Below are positions 1 to 6,285 of a stretch of 13,283 bases of DNA, in pieces. The translations under genes and the position numbers were made by a program. Below the pieces are notes generated by a model. It worked only from the letters and a program-made list of their open reading frames with translations. It searched no databases and was not told the DNA's origin. The number at the start of each line of letters is the position of its first letter. Position 1 is the stretch's first letter. Source of the DNA: a bacterium (GTDB lineage: Bacteria; UBA6262); NCBI GenBank assembly GCA_028716025.1, contig JAQUQP010000045.1:1-13283 (forward strand). Reading direction: 5' to 3'.

Positions 1-168
1 TGGCCGTTTAATTGACGAACCAACCAGCGGTGGATCGATAAAACTCTGGTGATTGGCACAGCTCAATGCTGGCCCGTTAGGTGGAATATTTTCCGCACCC
101 ACGACTTTGAGCCGGAAACCCAGGGTAAATATTAATTTAAATAAACTGTGCCCTAAAAAATAAAGCAT
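1..168 (-). CDS. plsC: PlsC-type 1-acylglycerol-3-phosphate acyltransferase, N-terminal part
   Basis: Partial gene; the window edge removes everything after codon 56. The visible protein starts MLYFLGHSLFKL, continues with a hydrophobic stretch, then a segment typical of the family ending in NHQSFIDP (residues 39-46). H40 and D45 form the H-x4-D catalytic motif of glycerolipid acyltransferases, which move an acyl chain onto lysophosphatidic acid to make phosphatidic acid at the inner membrane. The ATG at 166-168 is preceded by AGGAG (174-178) with a 5-base spacer, and lies 8 bases after the cmk stop, so it is probably co-transcribed with cmk. A cmk-plsC order is common in bacteria. The substrate (lysophosphatidate or another lysolipid) cannot be told from this fragment. 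Confidence 0.8.
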   Translation of the reverse strand, partial: MLYFLGHSLFKLIFTLGFRLKVVGAENIPPNGPALSCANHQSFIDPPLVGSSIKRP

Positions 169-173
169 CAATA

Positions 174-178
174 CTCCT
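174..178 (-). promoter_or_regulatory. Ribosome-binding site of plsC
   Basis: Minus-strand AGGAG, 5 bases before the plsC ATG and overlapping the last bases of the cmk stop codon. It decides the plsC start and suggests translational coupling to cmk. Confidence 0.7.
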
Positions 179-866
179 AGCGAGACAGTGAGCTATATAC
201 AGTTTTCATTTTTTCCATAATTCTGTTCACTACTTGTTCGGGAGTCAGTTTGCTGGAATCAATAACAATGCTTCCTTTGGCTTTTTTCAGCGGGCTGACG
301 GCCCTGGTTTTGTCTTTATGGTCCCTGATCTTAATATCTTTTAAAATATCGCTCAAACCGGCTTTGACCCCGCGGGCTTTGAATTCCAGGAATCTTCTCC
401 TGGCTCGCTCCTGCGCCGAGGCATCCAGGTAAAATTTAAAATCAGCTTTGGGAAATACCTTAGTCCCGATATCGCGGCCTTCCATCACGATCCCGCCGTG
501 CTGTCCGATCTTTTGCTGTATTGCGACCATAATACGCCGGATCCGGGGATTATCAGCAATATAACAGATATTGGCGGTAACCTCAGGCGTACGGATAGCT
601 TTTGTCACTGGCTTGCCGTTCATGAACAATTTCACCTGGCGCTGATGTTTTTTAAAACATAACTTTGTTTTTTTTGCCAGAGCAACCAATTTTTTATCGT
701 CTTGTAAAGAGAATCCCGCCCGCATTGCCGCCCAGGTTATGGACCGGTACATCGCACCTGAATCAATGTACACATATCCCAATTTTCCGGCAAGTATCCT
801 GGCGATGGTGCTTTTGCCGGCGCCAGCCGGGCCATCTATGGCGATCACAAAAGAATTCTTTTTCAC
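177..866 (-). CDS. cmk: Cytidylate kinase
   Basis: Phosphorylates CMP and dCMP with ATP to the diphosphates, a cytosolic nucleotide-salvage step. The 229-residue length is normal. Visible motifs are the P-loop GPAGAGKST (residues 12-20), the CMP-kinase signature DSGAMYR (35-41), EGRDIGT (129-135) in the CMP-binding region, and the arginine-rich lid around RARRR (154-158). The start is GTG (864-866), whose first bases overlap the aroA stop as GTGA, with AGGAAG about 8 bases upstream; this overlap implies translational coupling. The aroA-cmk pairing is conserved in many bacteria, where cmk is often followed by plsC, ispH or rpsA. No missing key residue was seen. Confidence 0.95.
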   Translation of the reverse strand: MKKNSFVIAIDGPAGAGKSTIARILAGKLGYVYIDSGAMYRSITWAAMRAGFSLQDDKKLVALAKKTKLCFKKHQRQVKLFMNGKPVTKAIRTPEVTANICYIADNPRIRRIMVAIQQKIGQHGGIVMEGRDIGTKVFPKADFKFYLDASAQERARRRFLEFKARGVKAGLSDILKDIKIRDHKDKTRAVSPLKKAKGSIVIDSSKLTPEQVVNRIMEKMKTVYSSLSR

Positions 867-2149
867 GCGGATATCTTCCTGAACAGTTTTTCAAAACCTG
901 GGAAAGATGTATTAATACACGCTGTATCCCTGATCACTGTTTTTCCTTCTGCCGCTAAGGCTGCCACAGCCAGGCTCATGGCTGTCCGGTGGTCACCAAA
1001 ACTATTGACGACTTTGCCTTTCAATTTAGCCGGACCGTAAATAACCAATCCGTCTTCTTGTTCCTTAATATCTACACCCATCTTCCTTAGCTGCGAAGCC
1101 ATAGACTTTATCCGGTCAGTTTCCTTTACGCGTAGCTCTTTGGCCCCGCGTATAACGGTTTTCCCCTGGGCCAATGCCGCAGCTACAGCCAGGACAGGTA
1201 TTTCATCTATAATATTGGGAATTATCTTTCCGGCAATAGTTATACCGCGTAAACGGCTAGAACATACTTCTAAGTCTGCCACTGGCTCAGCGCCGAAATC
1301 CCGTTTATTCTTAATCGCGATCTTTGCGCCCATTTTTTTAAGCACGGCAATGATCCCGTTCCTGGTAGGATTGATGCCAACATTTTTGATCACTATCCGA
1401 GAACCAGAAATGATACAAGCAGCTACCAACAGAAAAGCAGCAGATGAAATATCTCCCGGCACAATGATCTTATTTCCTTTTAAACTGGTACTTCCTTGGA
1501 TAGTTGTTTTTAATCCTTTTTTGCTGATCTTGGCTCCAAGATAGGCCAGCATCCTTTCGGTATGGTCTCGGGTAGGTACTGGTTCAATAACGCTGGTTTT
1601 GCCGGTGGCGTATAATCCCGCTAGGAGGATGCATGATTTTACCTGGGCACTGGCTACCGGCAAAATATATTGGATACCGTGCAAATTGCCGCCAGAAATG
1701 CGCAAGGGCGCTAATTCATCATTAACCGCTTTAATCCTTGTGCCCATAGCGCGAAGCGGAGCGATCACCCGTTTCATTGGGCGGCGGCGCAAGTATTTAT
1801 CCCCGGTTAGGATAGACGTAAATTCCTGTCCAGCCAGGATACCGCTGATCAAGCGCATGGTCGTAACGGAATTCCCGCAGTCAATCGGCTTTTTCTGCGC
1901 CTTCAGGCCACGTAAACCCTGACCGTAAACAATTAAAGCTTTTCCGCGAGTGGAGAACTTTATTCCCATCTGCAGAAAAGCTTTTTTTGTATTTAAACAA
2001 TCTTCGCTTTCCAAAAAATTAAAGATGCTACTTTTCCCTTCGCTCAAAGCCGCAAACATTACAGCCCGATGCGAAATTGACTTATCTCCCGGAACGGTCA
2101 CCGCGCCTTTTAATCTATCAACCTGCTTCACCATCAACTGTTGCATCAT
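863..2149 (-). CDS. aroA: 3-phosphoshikimate 1-carboxyvinyltransferase (EPSP synthase), class II-like
   Basis: Joins PEP and shikimate-3-phosphate to make EPSP, the sixth step of the shikimate pathway. The 428 residues show both inside-out alpha/beta domains: VPGDKSISHRA (19-29) with the phosphate-binding Lys, Ser and Arg, GNSVTTMRL (92-100), RPMKRVIAPLRAMG, RDHTERML, GDISSAAF, the active-site stretch DEIPVLAVAAA, KETDR, and FGDHRTAMS near the C terminus. RPM-RV-PLR-MG and TRDHTE-ML resemble class II enzymes such as CP4. V95 sits where most enzymes have glycine (see findings). The ATG at 2147-2149 lies 6 bases after the tyrA stop, with only a weak Shine-Dalgarno; the second ATG or Met6 are possible alternatives. 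It overlaps cmk by 4 bases downstream. Confidence 0.95.
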   Translation of the reverse strand: MMQQLMVKQVDRLKGAVTVPGDKSISHRAVMFAALSEGKSSIFNFLESEDCLNTKKAFLQMGIKFSTRGKALIVYGQGLRGLKAQKKPIDCGNSVTTMRLISGILAGQEFTSILTGDKYLRRRPMKRVIAPLRAMGTRIKAVNDELAPLRISGGNLHGIQYILPVASAQVKSCILLAGLYATGKTSVIEPVPTRDHTERMLAYLGAKISKKGLKTTIQGSTSLKGNKIIVPGDISSAAFLLVAACIISGSRIVIKNVGINPTRNGIIAVLKKMGAKIAIKNKRDFGAEPVADLEVCSSRLRGITIAGKIIPNIIDEIPVLAVAAALAQGKTVIRGAKELRVKETDRIKSMASQLRKMGVDIKEQEDGLVIYGPAKLKGKVVNSFGDHRTAMSLAVAALAAEGKTVIRDTACINTSFPGFEKLFRKISA

Positions 2150-2155
2150 AATTTA

Positions 2156-3019
2156 CTAAAACATCCGATCCCGTGTTTGTTTGGCTTGCGCAAACAAACT
2201 AAACACTTGTTTTCTCTTATTAGCTTTGAGCGCGCTGATCATACGGCTGGTCAGGCGATTAAATTCGGCTAAAGCTTTTATGATCTCTCGCTTATTCATT
2301 AGGGAAATATCCACCCAGATCTCAGGCGAAGAAGACGCGATGCGCGTCATATCACGGAATCCTCCGGCAGTAAGATTAATGGTATTCTTATTTTTACGAT
2401 TTTGGATAGCCAGGTAATTAACTAAATTGGCGGCGAGTAAATGAGGCAAGTGGCTGGTAATAGAAACGATCTGGTCATGCTTTTTAGGATCGAGCAACAT
2501 AACCTTAGCTCCGGTCAAGCTGAACAAGTGATGCAAGAGAGACATTTCTTTTAAGGGGGTATGATTACCAGGAGTCAAGATCCAAGCCGCATTTTTAAAT
2601 AAACCGCTTTGGGCATTACTAATACCAGCTTGCTCACTACCAGCCATAGGATGCCCGCCGATAAAATGAATCTTTTTGGCCCGCAGGATCTTTTCTGCCA
2701 TTTCTACTACCGGTGCTTTTACACTGCCTACATCTGTAACAATACAACCATTTTTCAAAGCTGGCAATATTCTTTTAATCGTCGAAGCGATCAACCCGAC
2801 CGGTGTACAGATCACTACCAGGTCAGCGTCTCTGACGCCAGTCTGGAAATCAGTCGTAAACTCATCTATGGCTTTAAGTTGCCTGGCTTTTTTAAGTTTC
2901 TCGGAATGCCGGCCGATACCAATCACTTTTTTTACTGCTCTGCTGTTTTTTAAAGCCATACCCAGTGACCCGCCGATCAATCCCACCCCGATTATCGCAA
3001 CTGTTTTTATCTTCTGCAT
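2156..3019 (-). CDS. tyrA: Prephenate/arogenate dehydrogenase
   Basis: Oxidatively decarboxylates prephenate (or arogenate) on the tyrosine branch. The 287-residue protein has an N-terminal Rossmann fold with GVGLIGGSLG (11-20), VCTP-like cofactor contacts, VTDVGSVK (94-101), GHPMAGSE (122-129) and the C-terminal dimer domain with ITSHLPH (187-193) and GGFRDMTRIA (219-228). Relative to Aquifex TyrA, H123, H190 and R226 look like the substrate-site residues. R37 follows beta-strand 2 where NAD-specific enzymes usually carry an acidic residue, so NADP use is possible. There is no ACT or chorismate mutase domain, so the enzyme itself shows no visible feedback module. The start ATG has AAAAAAGG about 9 bases upstream. 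Confidence 0.93.
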   Translation of the reverse strand: MQKIKTVAIIGVGLIGGSLGMALKNSRAVKKVIGIGRHSEKLKKARQLKAIDEFTTDFQTGVRDADLVVICTPVGLIASTIKRILPALKNGCIVTDVGSVKAPVVEMAEKILRAKKIHFIGGHPMAGSEQAGISNAQSGLFKNAAWILTPGNHTPLKEMSLLHHLFSLTGAKVMLLDPKKHDQIVSITSHLPHLLAANLVNYLAIQNRKNKNTINLTAGGFRDMTRIASSSPEIWVDISLMNKREIIKALAEFNRLTSRMISALKANKRKQVFSLFAQAKQTRDRMF

Positions 3020-3052
3020 ATTGATCTGCCTTTTTTATCAACTTATTTTTAA

Positions 3053-3103
3053 CTGCCATCCGCGAGCTCCGATAGGATATTGGAGCGGACTGCGAACCGC
3101 GAA
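3053..3103. repeat. Hairpin-in-heptamer repeat, copy 1
   Basis: Plus-strand order: heptamers CTGCCAT and CCGCGAG, then a 21-base hairpin (3066-3086; GCTCC...GGAGC at the base, inner ATA/TAT pairs, one mismatched or wobble position, 3-base loop GGA), then GGA, then heptamers CTGCGAA and CCGCGAA. It ends 6 bases from the stop codon of the DAHP synthase gene and fills most of the gap before tyrA. There is no T-run after the hairpin in either direction, so it is not a standard terminator. A related copy lies at 6235-6279. Confidence 0.7.
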
Positions 3104-3109
3104 CGGTTT

Positions 3110-4123
3110 TTAAATTGTCCGTCCCACTGCTTTAGCTACTGGTTTCAATTCTGCCATCATTTTAGCGAAATCAGCCGGCAGGAGCGATTGGGCCCCATCA
3201 CTAAATGCTTTTTCCGGTTCTGGATGCACTTCCACCATTAAACCATCTGCTCCGCAGGCTATCGCCGCTTTACACAACGGACTCACGTATTTTCTGACCC
3301 CGGTGCCATGGCTCGGGTCTACGATCACCGGTAGATGGCTTAGTTCCTTGATCACCGGCACAGCATTCAGATCCATAGTGAACCTGGTCGCGTCTTCAAA
3401 TGTCCTGATGCCCCGTTCACAGAGCATCACATTGTAATTACCACGCGATAAAATATATTCCGCGCTCATTAATAATTCTTTGATCGTGGAAGACATGCCG
3501 CGTTTCAACATTACCGCTTTTTTCGTCCGTCCCACTTCTTTAAGCAAATCAAAATTCTGCATATTACGAGCACCGATCTGTAAAATATCGGCATATTTGG
3601 CAATAAGGTCCACCTGCCGTGTATCCATCACTTCAGTGACGATTAGCAATCCGGTAAGCTTCCTGGCTTCAGCCAGGAATTTCAATCCTTTTTCACCCAA
3701 GCCTTGGAAAGCGTACGGTGAGGTTCGCGGCTTAAAAGCGCCGCCGCGCAAAATCGTGGCCCCGTCTTTTTTTACTTTTTTGGCAATCTCAATGAGCAGC
3801 GCTTTATTTTCCACCGAGCAGGGACCGGCCATCATGACGATCTTATCGCCGCCGATCTCCACATTACTTATCTTAATGACGGTTTTCTCTTTTTTAAATT
3901 CACGACTCACTAGTTTGAAAGGTTTAGTGATCGGGGTGATGGATTCAACCATGAACATAGCTTCAAAGATATCCCGGGTGAGGATGGCATTTTCACCGAT
4001 CACACCGATAACCGTTCTTTCGCTGCCCCTGGAAAGATGCGGCGTGAATCCCAATTCCTTTATTTTTCCAACGACATGGTCAATGCCTTGCTTGGTCGTA
4101 CCTGGTTTCAAAGTAATAAACAT
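3110..4123 (-). CDS. aroF: 3-deoxy-7-phosphoheptulonate synthase, type I-beta with regulatory N-domain
   Basis: Condenses PEP and erythrose-4-phosphate to DAHP, the entry step of aromatic biosynthesis. The 337-residue length and layout match the Thermotoga maritima enzyme: an N-terminal ferredoxin-like domain (about 1-70), then a TIM barrel with GPCSVE (100-105), [13 protein letters not shown] (125-137), QIGARN (182-187), KRG (207-209), DPSHGTG (269-275) and EVHPEP (298-303). C102, H272, E298 and D309 are the expected metal ligands. In T. maritima the N-domain mediates tyrosine/phenylalanine inhibition, so this is the likely feedback point for the operon. The ATG (4121-4123) has only a weak upstream GAGA, and a 178-base gap separates it from hisC. 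The symbol is used for the family; aroG naming is equally possible. Confidence 0.95.
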   Translation of the reverse strand: MFITLKPGTTKQGIDHVVGKIKELGFTPHLSRGSERTVIGVIGENAILTRDIFEAMFMVESITPITKPFKLVSREFKKEKTVIKISNVEIGGDKIVMMAGPCSVENKALLIEIAKKVKKDGATILRGGAFKPRTSPYAFQGLGEKGLKFLAEARKLTGLLIVTEVMDTRQVDLIAKYADILQIGARNMQNFDLLKEVGRTKKAVMLKRGMSSTIKELLMSAEYILSRGNYNVMLCERGIRTFEDATRFTMDLNAVPVIKELSHLPVIVDPSHGTGVRKYVSPLCKAAIACGADGLMVEVHPEPEKAFSDGAQSLLPADFAKMMAELKPVAKAVGRTI

Positions 4124-4202
4124 TTTTCAACGGTCTCTGAATCAAATCTTTTTGCTACTGTGAAATAATCTTTTTGGCTACAACTGCTTCATTTGCTCTT
4201 TA

Positions 4203-4222
4203 CATATCACTCCGTAGATATG
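4203..4222. repeat. Small inverted repeat in the hisC-aroF gap
   Basis: CATATC (4203-4208) and GATATG (4217-4222) are perfect inverted repeats around an 8-base spacer. The stem is AT-rich and has no following T-run, so I do not call it a terminator. Its function is unknown. Confidence 0.4.
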
Positions 4223-4250
4223 CTCGTCGCTCATTCATTGTTTCGCTCAA

Positions 4251-4283
4251 AATAATTATTTCTCGCTACGCAAACGAATTATT
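4251..4283. repeat. AT-rich inverted repeat in the hisC-aroF gap
   Basis: AATAATT (4251-4257) and AATTATT (4277-4283) are inverted repeats separated by 19 bases; the left arm is also part of the palindrome AATAATTATT. Together with the 4203-4222 repeat they give the gap a structured, non-coding look. The sense strand around it repeats short AGCGA words. No convincing promoter hexamer pair was found here. Confidence 0.35.
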
Positions 4284-4294
4284 CAGAAACCTTT

Positions 4295-4301
4295 CCTCCT
4301 T
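4295..4301 (-). promoter_or_regulatory. Orphan Shine-Dalgarno after hisC
   Basis: Minus-strand AAGGAGG, a near-perfect ribosome-binding site, directly follows the hisC stop codon (4302-4304). No ATG, GTG or TTG lies at a workable distance; only a CTG opening a 6-codon frame does. The next real gene starts about 170 bases further on. Confidence 0.6.
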
Positions 4302-5393
4302 TTAGGAAATCAGTTTTTTTAAAGTCGAGATGAATCTTTTATTTTCTGCCGGCAATCCGATCGTCACCCGTATGCATGTAGGAAGTTTATATTCCCCCAT
4401 GGGACGCACGATTACTCCGCTGGCCAGTAACTTACGGCTGATCTCCGCTGCCTCGCGTTTCAAATCGATTAAAACAAAATTAGTGGCGCTGGGAATATAG
4501 GCTACTGATAACCTGTCCAGGTCCCGGTATAGCTTTTTTCTTTCTTTTTTAACCAGGGCGCGGCCTTTTTTAACTTGCCTGTTATCATCCAGACTCGCTT
4601 CAGCAGCTACTTGAGCCAAAGAATTCACGTTAAACGGCGGGCGCACCCTTTCCAGGAAAGAGATCAGTTTTTCTCCGGCTAGTCCATATCCAACCCGCAG
4701 TCCGGCCAGGGCATAGATCTTGGAAAAGGTCCGCAAGATAATAATATTCTTTCCTTGACGGAGATACGACAGGGTCTGGGGGTAATCATTTTGCGTCGCA
4801 TATTCGTAGTAGGCTTCATCAAAAACGACGATGATATCTTCCCTCAATCCCTGAAAGAACCCGGCCAATTCCGCATCTGTTACATAGGTACCCGTAGGAT
4901 TATTCGGATTAGCTATAAAAATAACCTTAGTATGAGACGTAACCGCTGCCTTCATGCCGGCCAGATCATGCTTATAATCTATGCTGGGTACCGGCACAAC
5001 CCGGCAACCCATCAAGTCCCCGGCCATTTTATACCGGATAAACCCGTCGGCAGAAACAATGATCTCATCTTCAGGATTTAAAATAGTTTTTCCAATAATC
5101 TCAATTAATTCATCAGAGCCATTGCCTAAAATTATATTAGAAGGCCGTAAACCCAGTTTTTTTGCGATTTTCTGTTTTAGAAGTATTCCACTACCCTCTG
5201 GGTACAGAAAAACGTTTTTAAGCGCCTTTTTGACCGCCTGGAGAGCTTTTGGTGATGGGCCAAGCGGGTTTTCATTAGACGCCAGCTTAATGACATCTTT
5301 CAATCCTAACTCCCTTTTTACTTCGGCGATCGGTTTACCGGGTATATATGGTTGGAACTGTAGAATATTTTTCCTGACCAGTTTTTCGATCAT
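4302..5393 (-). CDS. hisC: Histidinol-phosphate/aromatic aminotransferase (HisC family)
   Basis: PLP-dependent fold-type I aminotransferase, 363 residues, the usual HisC length. Visible motifs: substrate-side LASNENPLGPSP (37-48), NPNNPTG (162-168), DEAYYEY (192-198), the PLP lysine K225 in TFSKIYALAGLRVGYG, and the C-terminal arginine segment IRVTIG. HisC converts imidazole-acetol phosphate to histidinol phosphate with glutamate, and HisC homologues in aromatic operons also transaminate phenylpyruvate, hydroxyphenylpyruvate or prephenate. Lying between pheA and DAHP synthase, with no other his gene in view, it most likely finishes phenylalanine and tyrosine synthesis, perhaps with a second role in histidine synthesis. 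The ATG has AAGGA 7 bases upstream. Substrate preference cannot be read from sequence alone. Confidence 0.88.
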   Translation of the reverse strand: MIEKLVRKNILQFQPYIPGKPIAEVKRELGLKDVIKLASNENPLGPSPKALQAVKKALKNVFLYPEGSGILLKQKIAKKLGLRPSNIILGNGSDELIEIIGKTILNPEDEIIVSADGFIRYKMAGDLMGCRVVPVPSIDYKHDLAGMKAAVTSHTKVIFIANPNNPTGTYVTDAELAGFFQGLREDIIVVFDEAYYEYATQNDYPQTLSYLRQGKNIIILRTFSKIYALAGLRVGYGLAGEKLISFLERVRPPFNVNSLAQVAAEASLDDNRQVKKGRALVKKERKKLYRDLDRLSVAYIPSATNFVLIDLKREAAEISRKLLASGVIVRPMGEYKLPTCIRVTIGLPAENKRFISTLKKLIS

Positions 5394-5405
5394 GACACCG
5401 TCCTT

Positions 5406-5447
5406 AAAAAATAATCAACGTCCTTTTTCCTCTTGTTGAACGTTGAT
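5406..5447 (-). terminator. Weak terminator- or attenuator-like stem-loop before hisC
   Basis: On the minus strand ATCAACGT and ACGTTGAT (plus 5440-5447 and 5414-5421) can form an 8-bp stem around an 18-base purine-rich loop, followed by TATTTTTT (to 5406) and then directly by the hisC ribosome-binding site AAGGA (5401-5405). The shape resembles a weak intrinsic terminator or a stem controlling access to the site. The stem is AT-rich, so real termination would be inefficient. Confidence 0.35.
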
Positions 5448-5467
5448 CGATCCAGTTTTTGCTTTTT

Positions 5468-5488
5468 CTCTCAACTCTCAACTATCCA
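5468..5488. repeat. Heptamer tandem repeat between the beta-rich gene and hisC
   Basis: Three plus-strand 7-base units, CTCTCAA, CTCTCAA and CTATCCA, followed by a decayed fourth unit (CTGTTTC). An isolated CTATCAA lies at 5528-5534, next to the stop codon of the neighbouring gene. These belong to the same repeat type as 7365-7392. Confidence 0.6.
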
Positions 5489-5497
5489 CTGTTTCTG

Positions 5498-5515
5498 GCC
5501 TTGCCTGGCAACGGC
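5498..5515. repeat. Small GC-rich hairpin
   Basis: GCCTTGC and GCAA-C-GGC pair around the 3-base loop CTG, giving 7 bp with one bulged base. No T-run follows on the minus strand, so it is not an obvious terminator for the gene at 5537-6190. Confidence 0.35.
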
Positions 5516-5536
5516 TTTCAGTCTTTTCTATCAATT

Positions 5537-6190
5537 CTAGTGAAGTGTAGTATCAGAATCATCTTCTCGCTTTTCTCTAATGCCCATCTTGCCAAAATAT
5601 ATGTTAAAAGATACTCCATAAAAAGGCATTTTATTATTCCAATTGGCAAAGACAATCGTTCCAAACCCCACATATGGGAATGATTCAAAAGTACCTATTG
5701 CCTGTAATTCAATTGGAATACCAATCGTTGTAAAATTTTCACGGCTTTTAAATTCGGTATAACTAAACAAACCAAAAAAATCTCGAACTATTTTGTCGTA
5801 TTTATAATAACCGGAAATTCGACTGATGCCTAAAGAAAGTGAAACCGCTTGAGTATTTTGCTGGCCTAAAACACCATAAAGTATTCCTATATCATCTATT
5901 GAACTGGGGATGTCTCCATCATGATAAGAATGTAAATTACGCAAAGAAAATAAACCTTTACTGGTATTATAAGAAACTCCATAAAGTCCAGACCATCCTC
6001 TAGTATCAGATCCTTTTATACGATTATTAATCCTACCATAACCTGCTCCTCCATAAATCCACCACAAACCATTTGGGGCAAGGCTCATAAATTGTTTGTT
6101 CTTTTCTGCAGCGAAAAGATTTTTGTTTAATACTATTATGAACAATAAAATACCTATTGTCTTAACTACAAACATCCGTGACTTCAACAA
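5537..6190 (-). CDS. Secreted beta-rich protein of unknown function, probable outer-membrane barrel
   Basis: I do not recognise this 217-residue protein. The N terminus (MLKSRMFVVKTIGILLFIIVLNK, residues 1-23) has basic residues then a hydrophobic core and a plausible signal-peptidase site after NLFA (near 27-28). The mature part is rich in Gly, Tyr, Phe and Ser with alternating hydrophobic/polar stretches, including GLYGVSYN, SLSLGISRISGYYKY, FTTIGIPIELQAIG and FYGVSFNIYFG, as in small outer-membrane beta-barrels. An unusual charged tail (KREDDSD) follows the last strand-like segment. The start is TTG with GGCGG 5 bases upstream; the ATG at 6173-6175 is an alternative with a poor site. GC is about 32% (58 of 180 at 5641-5820), far below its neighbours, suggesting transfer. 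Confidence 0.65.
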   Translation of the reverse strand: MLKSRMFVVKTIGILLFIIVLNKNLFAAEKNKQFMSLAPNGLWWIYGGAGYGRINNRIKGSDTRGWSGLYGVSYNTSKGLFSLRNLHSYHDGDIPSSIDDIGILYGVLGQQNTQAVSLSLGISRISGYYKYDKIVRDFFGLFSYTEFKSRENFTTIGIPIELQAIGTFESFPYVGFGTIVFANWNNKMPFYGVSFNIYFGKMGIREKREDDSDTTLH

Positions 6191-6195
6191 CTAAT

Positions 6196-6200
6196 CCGCC
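6196..6200 (-). promoter_or_regulatory. Ribosome-binding site favouring a TTG start
   Basis: Minus-strand GGCGG (within AAGGCGG) stands 5 bases before TTG 6188-6190 but 20 bases before the first ATG. It is the reason for choosing TTG for the secreted-protein gene. Confidence 0.4.
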
Positions 6201-6234
6201 TTATATTTTTTAATGCTGGTGGCCTTTTTTCTCA

Positions 6235-6279
6235 CTGCCAACCGCGAGGCCACCTTGTGGCCGGACCGCGAACCGCCAA
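6235..6279. repeat. Hairpin-in-heptamer repeat, copy 2
   Basis: Plus-strand order: CTGCCAA, CCGCGAG, then a perfect 6-bp hairpin GGCCAC-CTT-GTGGCC (6248-6262), then GGA, then CCGCGAA and CCGCCAA. The flanks match copy 1 (3053-3103) almost base for base, while the stem differs in sequence and length but keeps a 3-base loop. It ends 6 bases from the pheA stop codon, as copy 1 does from the DAHP synthase stop. No T-run follows the stem. Confidence 0.7.
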
Positions 6280-6285
6280 CAGCAC

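Noticed and set aside
3480..4163. Long plus-strand open frame opposite DAHP synthase (227 codons)
   Set aside because: It is antisense to a gene with complete family motifs, and its product shows no recognisable domain. The other plus-strand frames are likewise shadows of minus-strand genes.
4178..4234. 18-codon minus-strand frame (MSDEHIYGVI...KQL) in the hisC-aroF gap
   Set aside because: It has no ribosome-binding site, overlaps the CATATC/GATATG inverted repeat, and competes with another ATG frame starting at 4238. Most likely chance coding in a repeat-like spacer; conservation in relatives would change this.
6248..6262. Intrinsic terminator after pheA
   Set aside because: The stem is strong (GGCCAC-CTT-GTGGCC) but is followed by GC-rich repeat sequence rather than a T-run on the transcribed strand.
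6251..6272. T-box-like words (TGG...GGACCGCG) on the plus strand
   Set aside because: They resemble the T-box antiterminator sequence but lie on the strand opposite all genes, form part of the hairpin-heptamer repeat, and lack specifier and terminator stems.
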